14,229 nucleotides of DNA, taken from NCBI GenBank assembly GCA_023437885.1, contig JAEZFH010000141.1, positions 1 to 14,229 on the forward strand, read 5' to 3'. The translations under genes and the position numbers were made by a program. Each line of letters opens with the position of its first letter. Position 1 is the stretch's first letter. Below are positions 1 through 6,913 of this stretch, piece by piece. The notes beneath the pieces are model-generated. The model was not told the origin of the DNA. It was given only the letters and a program-made list of their open reading frames with translations, and searched no databases. Source of the DNA: Bacillota bacterium. GTDB lineage: Bacteria > Bacillota > Clostridia > Lachnospirales > Lachnospiraceae.

Positions 1-8
1 ATATCCAT
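1..8 (-). CDS. 5' end of a gene running off the left edge
   Basis: Only the first codons are inside the window: an ATG at 8-6 followed by GAT. The case rests on its signals. A GGAGGAGG ribosome binding site at 17-24 ends 8 bases before the ATG, and a promoter-like pair (64-92) sits about 50 bases further upstream on the same strand. The product cannot be identified. An ATG in the same frame 15 or 16 codons upstream also exists but has no ribosome binding site. Confidence 0.4.
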
Positions 9-63
9 ATGCCGATCCTCCTCCAGCCACATCAATATACCAGTAATAGTAATCATTATTAGC

Positions 64-92
64 ATTCTATACTATATTTAGTATTTTGGCTA
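64..92 (-). promoter_or_regulatory. Sigma-A-type promoter for the gene leaving the left edge
   Basis: On the minus strand a -35 TAGCCA (87-92, four of six consensus bases) and a -10 TAGAAT (64-69, five of six) are separated by exactly 17 bases. Transcription would begin near 57 and reach the ATG at 8 through a leader of about 50 bases. The flanking DNA is very AT-rich, so a chance match is possible. Confidence 0.45.
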
Positions 93-170
93 GGGGGAAA
101 ACTAAGAAAAATATCCTATTAATAAAATTAATTTTAAAAAACCTGTCCTGGCCATCTCCATGTTTTTCAG

Positions 171-220
171 AAACAAAAAGGATGCCGTCAGCAAGGTGAT
201 GAGAGCCTGCTTTTGCATCC
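171..220 (-). terminator. Rho-independent terminator of the L,D-transpeptidase gene
   Basis: Outer arms 180-185 and 215-220 pair perfectly (GGATGC/GCATCC), and further inner pairing (AGCAGG with CCTTGCT, one bulge) extends the hairpin. On the minus strand the stem runs straight into T5 and then GTTT. It lies 36 bases past the transpeptidase stop codon. Confidence 0.7.
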
Positions 221-255
221 TTCCTGATTACTGCCCATCTCTATTCAGCAGACGA

Positions 256-1767
256 TTATTCTGTCTGCCCGGCCCGGGTTGGTTCTGCCCCTTCCTCCGC
301 CTTATTCTCCGTTCCCGGGAGCTCATATACAACCACCGCCACACCCCGCTTAATATTCTCAAACATTAGCTTGGCGTTCTTTGGCGGCATATTAATACAG
401 CCATGGGAACCCTTTGTTTTATAGATCTCCTTGCCGAACTCACTTCTCCAGTTTGCATCATGGAAACCGATATTGCGGTTAAAGGGCATCCAGTATTTTA
501 CGGGGGTCTCATAATCCTCTCCTACGAGAACCGCATCGTTTTCCTTATATTGAACTGGGTAGGTACCCGTTGGAGTTGCATAGTCCTTGGCCAGATTACC
601 GGATACAAAATCGGATTCCACCACCAATTTCCCATCCTTATAGAAGAATAAATGCTGTGCCGTCAGATTCACCTCTACATAAGTGTCACCGATATCATCC
701 TTGCCGTATTGCTGTGCTGTCTGGAAATAAACCGGCTTTTTCACGGTCTGCTCTCCTTTCAGAATCAGCTCTTTCAGTTCCTTTACCTCGGATACCCGGT
801 CAAGCCACCAGCCGTAATCTCCGCCTTCCACCTTGATTACATCCCCGTAGCTCGTCTTGAAGGTACGTTTTCTTCCGAAGGAATTATAGTTCTTGCCGAT
901 ATAATCCACATATTCCTTTACCTTGTCCGCATCCAGGGATACCTGGTAATTCTCATCCAGAATAATCCATTCATTAATTTTACTCCCGTCCAGAACCTCG
1001 GTATCTTCACCGAATTCATAGGTTATTTTTGTTCCGGCGATTTTTTGCATCTTCTCTAAGGCTTCCGTTAACACTGTGCTGTCGGAGGTAATGGGCGGCT
1101 CTTCATAGCAGCCGGCTTCTTCCAAAGACAGGGTAGGTTCCAGCGTAAGAACCGCATTCTTTACCGCCTCGTACAATTTATCCCGAATAACCTTGGAGCC
1201 AGGCTGTTCCGGAAGGATTTCATAGCCTGCCTCGCCGTAAACAATCTTTGCATTGACCGGCGGGGCGGTATTCTCCTCCTTAAGGCAGTTCATGATATCG
1301 ATGTATGCCTGCAATGTGTCTTCATTATAAGTGATCATTGTTCCGATCTCATATTCCTGCTTTTCAAGCATCCCCAAAGGCCAGAGCAGGCTGTTCTGCT
1401 TTTTGACCAATTCGGACAGGCTTTGACCGAACTCCGTATGTAGATCAATATTTCTTCCATATACCTTATCGGTGACACCGTTTCTCTGGATCAGTTCCAG
1501 CTCGTAGGACAGCACCTGCTCATTAATTGCAGCTTCCGCCTGTTCCACTGTCATATTAGAGGTGTTCACCCCATTGATTACCGTTTTCCCAAAGAAATGC
1601 GTGTGATAATACAGACCGAAAAGCAGGTAAGCCGCCAGAACCACACTGAGGACTCCCGCGTCAATTAAGAGAATGCGGGTGATCCGTTTACTTTTTTTGC
1701 TTTTTCGCCGCTGTCCCGTATTCCGGGAAGCCGGTTGTTTCGTTGTATTTCTTGGATTTGCTGCCAT
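256..1767 (-). CDS. L,D-transpeptidase (YkuD family), membrane-anchored
   Basis: A 503-residue cell-wall enzyme expected to form 3-3 cross-links in peptidoglycan, or to attach groups to the stem peptide, outside the membrane. The N-terminus (1-31) is basic and is followed by one membrane segment at about 32-53, so the protein is a type II anchored enzyme. Residues about 62-340 form a long extracytoplasmic region resembling the PG_binding_4 repeats common in clostridial transpeptidases. The YkuD domain spans about 362-482. Its catalytic signature is visible: His436, then Ser454-His455-Gly456-Cys457 in SHGCINM, with Cys457 as nucleophile. The tail (485-503) is acidic and low in complexity. The start is supported by GAGGT 7 bases upstream. 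The gene stands alone with its own terminator. The family call is firm; the exact wall reaction is inferred. Confidence 0.93.
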   Translation of the reverse strand: MAANPRNTTKQPASRNTGQRRKSKKSKRITRILLIDAGVLSVVLAAYLLFGLYYHTHFFGKTVINGVNTSNMTVEQAEAAINEQVLSYELELIQRNGVTDKVYGRNIDLHTEFGQSLSELVKKQNSLLWPLGMLEKQEYEIGTMITYNEDTLQAYIDIMNCLKEENTAPPVNAKIVYGEAGYEILPEQPGSKVIRDKLYEAVKNAVLTLEPTLSLEEAGCYEEPPITSDSTVLTEALEKMQKIAGTKITYEFGEDTEVLDGSKINEWIILDENYQVSLDADKVKEYVDYIGKNYNSFGRKRTFKTSYGDVIKVEGGDYGWWLDRVSEVKELKELILKGEQTVKKPVYFQTAQQYGKDDIGDTYVEVNLTAQHLFFYKDGKLVVESDFVSGNLAKDYATPTGTYPVQYKENDAVLVGEDYETPVKYWMPFNRNIGFHDANWRSEFGKEIYKTKGSHGCINMPPKNAKLMFENIKRGVAVVVYELPGTENKAEEGAEPTRAGQTE

Positions 1768-1867
1768 ATCTGATACCTCGTAAAATTATTCAAAATCATC
1801 TGCATGCTGACCTGACGCATCACTTCAGTAAATGCATACAGAGCATGCTGTTCCAAAATTATATGCC

Positions 1868-1991
1868 GGTACGACTAGATCCCCGGAACGCGTACCTGTT
1901 CCCGGTCTTTTGCTCCGGTCACATGATACAAGCAAGCTTGATCATGTTCATTACACTTCTTTATATATATGATATATATGTTAACTTGTAA
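1868..1991 (-). promoter_or_regulatory. Promoter and structured leader of the L,D-transpeptidase gene
   Basis: The 281-base gap 1768-2048 holds no gene. On the minus strand TTACAA (1986-1991) and a TATATA run (1962-1969) at 16-18 bases spacing form a plausible promoter. Just downstream is a 25-base imperfect palindrome (1922-1946: CATGAT..AAGC..GCTT..ATCATG). Further on, GGTACG (1868-1873)/CGTACC (1891-1896) and CCGGAAC (1883-1889)/GTTCCCGG (1898-1905) can pair in an interleaved way, so they exclude each other or form a pseudoknot. I recognise no known riboswitch here. The leader would be about 190 bases long. Confidence 0.35.
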
Positions 1992-2048
1992 TTATGTTAT
2001 CTTTTCGACAAATAGTTTAAGAATTCTTTAAATAAGTGTTAAATGTTC

Positions 2049-2891
2049 TTAGGAATAATGTTCCTTGACCAGATCTTCCTCAAAAAAACTTTCCACAAAA
2101 AAATCTTCCCTAAAAAGCCCTTCCTCCAAAAACTCTTCCCCAGGCCATACTATGACGGCAGAATCCGTTTTGCGGTATTCTTGCTCTATCGCGGCAATCT
2201 GCTCCTCTATCCTGTCAACTACCATATCTCTGATTTCAACCGTTTTCAAACCCCGATATTCCTCGTAGGGGATTGCTTTCAAAAAATGTACCTGTGTCTT
2301 CACCTTTCGCAGAGAATTCACAGCAAAGGGCTTGTAGGAATCATAGAGCGCCACCGGTATGATCGGACACTTTGCTTTCTCCGCACATTTAAAGCTTCCC
2401 GTCTTGAATTCCTGAAGCTGATTATGATTATTTCCATATCCCCCCTCCGGAAAGATAAGATAACGGCGGCCGGCGGTAACCTCTTCGGTTACTTCCTTCA
2501 TCAGGGATACCTGCTGTCTCATATCCTCAAAATTCAGACGCTTTGCCCGGATTAAATCCACAAACTGCGTTGTCACTAACGACTGGGACTGCTTCTTGGC
2601 AATAATAAAGGTGCAGGGCATCTCATGGGCAAGCAGGATGCCCAGCGCATCATATTTCCCCTGATGGTTGGCATACATTATATAACCGCCTTCTGCGGGA
2701 AGATTCTCGCTTCCCGTGACCTGAGTCTCTATGCGCCCCTTTCGCTGAATCAGTTTTATAACCTTACGTGCCAACTGATAGCATTCCTCTTCCGGATATT
2801 GTTCCGGGTTACTATAATATCGCTTCATCTGAAGGATATAGTATGGTATTCTGTACAGACATCCCGCAATCACATAGATAAATCGCAGCAT
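2049..2891 (-). CDS. 1-acyl-sn-glycerol-3-phosphate acyltransferase (PlsC-like)
   Basis: A 280-residue membrane-associated acyltransferase of the LPLAT/PlsC family, expected to move an acyl chain onto lysophosphatidic acid during phospholipid synthesis. The HX4D catalytic motif is seen as His76-Q-G-K-Y-Asp81, preceded by Asn75. The substrate-binding motif FPEG is at 147-150, and the late hydrophobic proline motif CPIIPVALY is at 175-183. Residues 1-20 are hydrophobic and could dip into the membrane. The C-terminus is unusual: residues about 252-276 form an acidic, Phe-rich tail built on a 5-residue period, beyond the expected end of the fold. The ribosome binding site is modest (GGGAG about 10 bases before ATG, and AAGG adjoining it). 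It is divergent from the MFS gene. Substrate and acyl donor cannot be told from sequence. Confidence 0.88.
   Translation of the reverse strand: MLRFIYVIAGCLYRIPYYILQMKRYYSNPEQYPEEECYQLARKVIKLIQRKGRIETQVTGSENLPAEGGYIMYANHQGKYDALGILLAHEMPCTFIIAKKQSQSLVTTQFVDLIRAKRLNFEDMRQQVSLMKEVTEEVTAGRRYLIFPEGGYGNNHNQLQEFKTGSFKCAEKAKCPIIPVALYDSYKPFAVNSLRKVKTQVHFLKAIPYEEYRGLKTVEIRDMVVDRIEEQIAAIEQEYRKTDSAVIVWPGEEFLEEGLFREDFFVESFFEEDLVKEHYS
2064..2138 (-). repeat. 15-bp coding repeat at the C-terminus of the acyltransferase
   Basis: Five consecutive degenerate 15-bp units encode residues 252-276 of the acyltransferase. Each unit has the pattern E-[EGDS]-[FL]-[LFV]-x. At DNA level the units alternate a GAA/GAG-rich half with a run of T on the minus strand. 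The pattern suggests local duplication by slippage. Confidence 0.6.
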
Positions 2892-2942
2892 CCTTAATCA
2901 CTCCCTATCCATTCTGCATCCGCATGTCAGGCCTTTTCTATC

Positions 2943-2971
2943 ATCATACCCCCTGATCCGGGTTTCGTCTA
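2943..2971 (-). promoter_or_regulatory. Promoter of the PlsC-like gene
   Basis: On the minus strand the -35 TAGACG (2966-2971, four of six) and the -10 TATGAT (2943-2948, five of six) are 17 bases apart. Transcription would start near 2936, giving a leader of about 45 bases to the ATG at 2891. Confidence 0.5.
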
Positions 2972-3023
2972 TATTTTTAAGCGAAAAACCTACCTATTTC
3001 CACTAATTTACCAAATATATAAA

Positions 3024-3043
3024 CGTATTTTACGACAAATACG
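3024..3043. promoter_or_regulatory. Operator-like palindrome between plsC and the MFS gene
   Basis: CGTATTT (3024-3030) and AAATACG (3037-3043) are perfect inverted copies around a 6-base centre. The site lies 15 bases upstream of the MFS -35 element and about 50 bases upstream of the plsC -35, a place where one regulator could act on either promoter. No regulator gene is adjacent, and the function is inferred. Confidence 0.35.
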
Positions 3044-3058
3044 GTATCAGATTTCACA

Positions 3059-3087
3059 TTTACTTTATAAGAAGTTTCCGATATAAT
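3059..3087 (+). promoter_or_regulatory. Promoter of the MFS transporter gene
   Basis: TTTACT (3059-3064, four of six) and a perfect TATAAT (3082-3087) are separated by 17 bases. The start near 3094 implies an untranslated leader of about 235 bases. The intergenic stretch 2892-3330 (439 bases) holds this promoter, the divergent plsC promoter and the palindrome at 3024-3043. The remainder is AT-rich, and I recognise no known riboswitch or gene in it. Confidence 0.6.
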
Positions 3088-3330
3088 AGGCAGATATGGC
3101 AGACTCAGCGGCTGGGTTTCATAGATCCGTGCAGGTATCGGATGCTTGTATATATGCTATGTATTCATGCTTTTGCATTTATATTCGGTGTATTATTACA
3201 ATGTATATAGAATAACTTTTTATTTATATAATCTCACATGGTACACGTTCAAAAAATCCATATATCAATACTTTTTAATTTCTTTCACAGGCCAACCCAT
3301 ATATCCAAGAAAGGATGCACTTAAATAGAT

Positions 3331-4722
3331 ATGAAAATACCATTCAAAAAAATATTTGACGAGGCTGCGCTCCTGCCCAGAATCCGAAGAAGCATCTATC
3401 TGATGACCCTGGGGAATACCTTTGGCACTCTGTTCGTGGTTATAACCGGCAGCGGCAGCTCCTCACTGACCGGATATGCCGGTTATCTTGGGGCAGGCGA
3501 CTTTATCTATGGGCTGTTGACCGCCATTCCTTTAGCCGCGGCTCTTCTGCAAATTCCTTTTGCCTCTCTGGTCAGCCGCACCCAGAAGCGAAAAAAATAT
3601 ATGATGACCTACGGACTCTTCTCCCGGGCCCTATGGCTTCCTATTGGATTAATACCCCTCTTCATTCCGGCAAGCAATTCCATTTTCCGGTTATGGATGG
3701 TAATTCTTCTGATCGGTATCTCCTCTGCATACGGCTCCTTCATCAATGTATGCTGGATGCCCTGGATGGCTGATCTGGTACCCGTGGGAATTCGGGGCCG
3801 ATGGCTTTCCAAACGAGACAGCATCACCTCCATCGCCAGCGTTACCATGGGACTCCTCGTCGCAGGAATCCTGGACCGTATGTCCGGCTACCATGGCTAT
3901 GTTCTTGTCATGGTAATCGCAAGTATCCTGGGTATGCTGGATATGTGCTGCTTCCTCTTCGTGGAGGAGATCTATAAGACCCCTCCGCTTCAGCTAAAGC
4001 TGCTGTCGGTAATTAAGCAGGTCTTCCAAAACAAGCCCTTCTACAAATTCATGCTGTTCTGGACCGCCTGGAGCTTCACCGCCAATATGTCCGGAGCTTA
4101 CCTGGCAAGATATGCTCTGACGGAAATGGGATTAAGCTATATGGAATATACTCTGTGCAGCCAGGTTATGGCAGCCGCGGTGACGGTGCTTGTGGTATCC
4201 CAATGGGGAAGGCTGCTGGATCATTTCGGGAGTAAACCGGTATTGTGGTGCAGTTGCATCATAGCCGCCCTGACTCCGTTATTCTTCCTTTTCTCAACTT
4301 ACGGAAGTATTTGGCCCACCCTGCTTCATAACCTGGTGGGAGCAGCCTTCTGGAGCGGTTCCAACCTGGCTGCTACCAGCCTCCAGCTTTCCTCCTCCCC
4401 GGATGAGCAGCGTCCCTCCTATGTGGCTGTTTTTTCCTGTGTTACCTCACTGTTTGGTTCCTTCCTTGGAATTCTGGCCGGTGGGGCCATCCTGGAAGGC
4501 ATCCATTCCAATCCGGTCCTGCAAAGCGCTTTTCCCGACCGTTATCAATTTATGATCGCGGTCTCTGTTATTCTCCGAATTGGCAGTGTATTTATCTTTA
4601 TCCCACGGCTGGATAACAGCAGCGGATATACGGTATCCGGAATGTTCCGAGAGCTTGCACTCCGGGGTAAGGTCCAGGTTCACTATATTAATTATTGGTG
4701 GCAGCGCCGAAGGAGACGGTAA
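3331..4722 (+). CDS. Major facilitator superfamily transporter
   Basis: A 463-residue polytopic membrane protein with roughly 12 hydrophobic segments in two halves, joined by a charged central loop at about 213-236. Loop 2-3 carries a basic stretch (SRTQKRKKY, 82-90). The matching loop in the second half has the motif-A-like GRLLDHFGSKPV (293-304). These fit an MFS permease driven by an ion gradient; the substrate is unknown. The C-terminus ends in a cytoplasmic WWQRRRRR cluster. The ATG is forced by an in-frame TAA 7-9 bases upstream, yet the nearest ribosome binding site (AAAGGA, 3310-3315) ends 15 bases away, much longer than usual. Start at this codon is therefore likely but weakly served, or the message is folded. 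It forms a monocistronic unit divergent from plsC. Confidence 0.85.
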   Translation: MKIPFKKIFDEAALLPRIRRSIYLMTLGNTFGTLFVVITGSGSSSLTGYAGYLGAGDFIYGLLTAIPLAAALLQIPFASLVSRTQKRKKYMMTYGLFSRALWLPIGLIPLFIPASNSIFRLWMVILLIGISSAYGSFINVCWMPWMADLVPVGIRGRWLSKRDSITSIASVTMGLLVAGILDRMSGYHGYVLVMVIASILGMLDMCCFLFVEEIYKTPPLQLKLLSVIKQVFQNKPFYKFMLFWTAWSFTANMSGAYLARYALTEMGLSYMEYTLCSQVMAAAVTVLVVSQWGRLLDHFGSKPVLWCSCIIAALTPLFFLFSTYGSIWPTLLHNLVGAAFWSGSNLAATSLQLSSSPDEQRPSYVAVFSCVTSLFGSFLGILAGGAILEGIHSNPVLQSAFPDRYQFMIAVSVILRIGSVFIFIPRLDNSSGYTVSGMFRELALRGKVQVHYINYWWQRRRRR

Positions 4723-4843
4723 GGAATCTATCAGAACAAAAAAATGTATAATAATATGGGATGTCTCCCGTGATACATGAGCAGATGAACTCTTTATTTG
4801 AAAAGATATTCATTCTGTGTATCCGGGAAGCATCCCTTTATTT

Positions 4844-4928
4844 TGTCTTATTCCGTCTTAGTTCTTGTTCTGTCTTATTTTTTGTTCTGTCTTAATTCCT
4901 GTTCAGTCTAAGTTTCCGTTCACTATGC
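4844..4928. repeat. 17-bp tandem repeat (about five units) next to the cysK stop codon
   Basis: Five successive 17-base units start at 4844, 4861, 4878, 4895 and 4912, with the plus-strand consensus NTTCTTGTTCTGTCTTA. The second and third units are nearly identical and the last is strongly diverged. The array ends 4 bases before the cysK stop codon, so it would be transcribed as the first part of the cysK 3' tail (rich in AAGACAGAA). The whole interval 4723-4932 between the convergent MFS and cysK genes shows no clear intrinsic terminator. Confidence 0.7.
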
Positions 4929-4932
4929 TTGC

Positions 4933-5865
4933 TTATTCTGCAAATAACGGAGTGGAAAGATATCTTTCGCCGGTATCCGGAAGAACCACTACAATGGTCT
5001 TTCCCTGATTTTCCGGACGCTTTGCCAGCTCTGTTGCTGCCCAGACAGCCGCACCCGAGGAAATTCCCACAAGAAGCCCCTCTGTCTTTGATAAATCCCT
5101 GCCAATAGCAAAGGCATCCTCATTCTTAACCGTGATTATTTCATCATAGATTGATGTCTTAAGCACAGTGGGAACGAAACCGGCACCGATGCCCTGAATC
5201 TTGTGGGGGCCCGCTTTTCCTTCCGACAGCATCGGTGAATCAAAAGGCTCCACTGCTACAACCTTGATATCGGGATTCTGGGATTTTAAGAATTCACCGG
5301 CTCCGGTGATCGTTCCGCCGGTACCGATACCTGCAACAAGAATATCCACCTTGCCGTCAGTATCCTCCCAGATCTCAGGTCCTGTTGTTGCCTTATGAAC
5401 AGCCGGATTCGCCGGATTATCGAATTGTCCGGGAATAAAGGAATTCGCAATTTCCTCTGCCAGCTCGCTTGCCTTGGCAATCGCTCCCTTCATCCCCTTG
5501 GCTCCTTCGGTCAGAACCAATTCTGCTCCATAAGCCTTAAGCAGATTTCTTCTTTCTATACTCATTGTCTCGGGCATGGTCAGGATTAGGCGGTATCCGC
5601 GGGCGGCTGCAATGGAAGCCAGACCGATTCCTGTATTTCCGCTGGTCGGTTCAATGATAACCGAATTTTCCTTTAAAATCCCCTTCGCTTCTGCATCATC
5701 AATCATCGCCTTGGCAATCCTATCCTTAACACTCCCTGCTGGATTAAAGTATTCCAGCTTCGCCACAAGCGTTGCACCCAATTCATACTTTTTCTCATAG
5801 TTTGACAGTTCAAGAAGCGGTGTCTTACCTACTAACTCCGTTAAGTTCTTATAAATTTTTGACAT
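4933..5865 (-). CDS. cysK: Cysteine synthase (O-acetylserine sulfhydrylase), PLP enzyme
   Basis: A 310-residue cytoplasmic fold-type II PLP enzyme that makes L-cysteine from O-acetylserine and sulfide. The PLP lysine is Lys47 in AGSVKDR. The substrate loop PTSGNTG is at 73-79, the phosphate-binding loop GTGGT at 181-185, and the SSGAA segment holding the PLP-ring serine at 269-273. The length is typical for CysK. The start has an excellent AAGGAGGA site 6 bases upstream. Its promoter (5923-5951) is back-to-back with that of a Rrf2 regulator. In Bacillus and Staphylococcus CymR, an Rrf2 protein, binds CysK and senses O-acetylserine through it, so the pairing here suggests the same control loop. 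The C-terminus ends in PLFAE rather than the ..I tail used to dock into serine acetyltransferase or CymR, a point worth noting. Confidence 0.95.
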   Translation of the reverse strand: MSKIYKNLTELVGKTPLLELSNYEKKYELGATLVAKLEYFNPAGSVKDRIAKAMIDDAEAKGILKENSVIIEPTSGNTGIGLASIAAARGYRLILTMPETMSIERRNLLKAYGAELVLTEGAKGMKGAIAKASELAEEIANSFIPGQFDNPANPAVHKATTGPEIWEDTDGKVDILVAGIGTGGTITGAGEFLKSQNPDIKVVAVEPFDSPMLSEGKAGPHKIQGIGAGFVPTVLKTSIYDEIITVKNEDAFAIGRDLSKTEGLLVGISSGAAVWAATELAKRPENQGKTIVVVLPDTGERYLSTPLFAE

Positions 5866-5922
5866 AACAAATCCTCCTTCAATATTATATATAATTCATA
5901 TATGACTACTATGTTTTCTTTT

Positions 5923-5951
5923 ATAATACTACTGTTTTATTCTTCTGTCAA
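5923..5951 (-). promoter_or_regulatory. cysK promoter
   Basis: On the minus strand a perfect TTGACA (5946-5951) and TATTAT (5923-5928, five of six) are separated by 17 bases. This is the same pair and spacing as the divergent rrf2 promoter. The leader to the ATG is about 50 bases. Confidence 0.75.
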
Positions 5952-5974
5952 TATATAGATTCAAAATTTATTGT

Positions 5975-6003
5975 AAAAATTGTTAGAACCAAAAATTGTT
6001 AGA
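5975..6003. repeat. 13-bp direct repeat between the cysK and rrf2 promoters
   Basis: AAAAATTGTTAGA occurs perfectly at 5975-5987 and again at 5991-6003, a 16-base period. The repeats fall in the middle of the divergent intergenic region, 24 bases upstream of the cysK -35 and 37 bases upstream of the rrf2 -35. A pair of half-sites for an activator or the Rrf2 protein is one reading; no protein is assigned. Confidence 0.5.
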
Positions 6004-6040
6004 GGATGCTACAGGCGGACTCCAACTAAAATTTCAACTA

Positions 6041-6090
6041 TTGACAAGGATTGCTTCTTCCCTTATTATGAATACATATTAAACAAGTAT
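6041..6090 (+). promoter_or_regulatory. rrf2 promoter with overlapping dyad (candidate autoregulatory operator)
   Basis: A perfect TTGACA (6041-6046) and TATTAT (6064-6069) lie 17 bases apart. Over the expected start is a 19-base dyad at 6072-6090 with ATAC and GTAT ends and matching AT positions within (seven of nine half-site positions symmetric). A repressor bound there would block its own gene, which is usual for Rrf2 proteins. The operator assignment is inferred. Confidence 0.55.
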
Positions 6091-6107
6091 GAAAAGGAGG
6101 TGTTTCT

Positions 6108-6554
6108 TTGAGAATTTCTGCAAAGGGCCGTTATGCACTGGCTTCTACAATTCATATGGCACAAAGCCATAACAGCAATGAATATATAACACTAATCAGT
6201 ATTTCCGAGAAACTTGGCATATCAAAAATTTATTTGGAACAGGTATTCTCTTTATTAAAGCATGGAGGAATTGTCAATTCCATCAAAGGCGCCCAGGGCG
6301 GTTATCAGTTATCCCGGACTCCCAATCAGATCACTGTATATGATATTCTTCATTCGGTAGAAACAACACTCTTTGAACGGGCAGAAGAAACCATTGCCGG
6401 CAGTTTTCCCGAGATTGAACACGCGATGAGTGCTGCTGTATACCAGCCACTGGATCTTTCAATAAAATCAACCCTTCAAGGCATCACTCTGTATGATCTT
6501 GTTACAGAGGCTGAAAAGCATACGACTGATCAGGGTTTTATGTTCTTTATCTGA
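6108..6554 (+). CDS. Rrf2-family regulator, CymR-like, lacking cysteines
   Basis: A 148-residue winged-helix repressor. It opens with RISAKGRYAL, the Rrf2 hallmark. The helix-turn-helix lies at about 29-50 and the wing KGAQGGYQL at 60-68. There is no cysteine anywhere, so it cannot carry the three-Cys [2Fe-2S] centre of IscR or NsrR. Its end GFMFFI resembles the AYMFYI end of Bacillus CymR as I recall it. With cysK divergent, a role as master regulator of cysteine metabolism working through CysK is the best inference. The start is TTG, fixed by AAGGAGG 7 bases upstream. A strong terminator follows at 6631-6666. No iscS/iscU gene is beside it, which also argues against an IscR role. Confidence 0.85.
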   Translation: MRISAKGRYALASTIHMAQSHNSNEYITLISISEKLGISKIYLEQVFSLLKHGGIVNSIKGAQGGYQLSRTPNQITVYDILHSVETTLFERAEETIAGSFPEIEHAMSAAVYQPLDLSIKSTLQGITLYDLVTEAEKHTTDQGFMFFI

Positions 6555-6576
6555 TCCACTCTTCGGGATATAGTCT

Positions 6577-6600
6577 AAAAAAGACTGTACCAAAGCAGTC
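6577..6600 (-). terminator. Weak minus-strand terminator-like hairpin
   Basis: A GACTG/CAGTC stem (6583-6587 with 6596-6600, loop of 8) is followed on the minus strand by T6 (6582-6577). The stem is only five pairs, so it may be a back-up terminator for minus-strand transcripts coming from the AraC-type gene. Confidence 0.4.
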
Positions 6601-6630
6601 CTTCATAAGTCAGTATCAAATTGGTATTTG

Positions 6631-6670
6631 AAAGAATGGCGCAGCACAAAGACTGCGCCATTCTTTTGTT
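6631..6670 (+). terminator. Strong rho-independent terminator after rrf2
   Basis: Arms 6631-6644 and 6653-6666 are perfect inverted copies of 14 bases (AAAGAATGGCGCAG) with an 8-base loop. The U-rich end TTCTTTTGTT follows on the plus strand and the A-rich arm would serve the other strand. It is about 77 bases past the rrf2 stop codon. The 359-base gap 6555-6913 otherwise holds two minus-strand hairpins (6577-6600, 6780-6813) and a 10-bp inverted repeat (6841-6892), with no gene that I can support. Confidence 0.85.
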
Positions 6671-6779
6671 CACCGGTGTATTCCGTTCTGATAGGATACC
6701 TGCCAAATAATAACTGATGAGAACCTTCTGCTTACTTTCGGATAAATCGCTCTACATCTTCGGTATTCATGTTGAAACA

Positions 6780-6813
6780 TAAAAGCCCTCCAATCTCATA
6801 CCACCATTGGAGG
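6780..6813 (-). terminator. Terminator of the AraC-type regulator transcript
   Basis: CCTCCAAT (6787-6794) and ATTGGAGG (6806-6813) form a perfect 8-bp stem with an 11-base loop. On the minus strand it is followed by GCTTTTATG, a short T run. It lies about 100 bases past the stop codon of the regulator. Confidence 0.65.
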
Positions 6814-6840
6814 ACTCTTAAAAAAGCGCCGTCATTAAGT

Positions 6841-6892
6841 TATCCACCAAACACGACATAATGAATGGTAGTTATAAATTCCTTGGTGGATA
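6841..6892 (-). repeat. 10-bp inverted repeat in the 3' tail of the AraC-type gene
   Basis: TATCCACCAA (6841-6850) and TTGGTGGATA (6883-6892) are perfect inverted copies 32 bases apart. The repeat sits between the regulator stop codon and the terminator hairpin, so the message could end in two stacked stems. Function unknown. Confidence 0.45.
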
Positions 6893-6913
6893 CCAACCCT
6901 TTCCAATCCCAAT

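Noticed and set aside
1665..1856. A 63-codon minus-strand frame overlapping the start of the L,D-transpeptidase gene
   Set aside because: It starts at a TTG without a convincing ribosome binding site and overlaps the well-supported start at 1767; about half lies in the wrong frame of a real gene.
3146..3328. A 60-codon ORF in the leader of the MFS gene
   Set aside because: It is a Tyr/Leu-rich translation of AT-rich DNA with no ribosome binding site, and shows no recognisable protein feature.
6841..6892. The 10-bp inverted repeat read as an attachment site or transposon end
   Set aside because: There is no integrase, transposase or target duplication nearby; it is better explained as a stem in the regulator's 3' tail.
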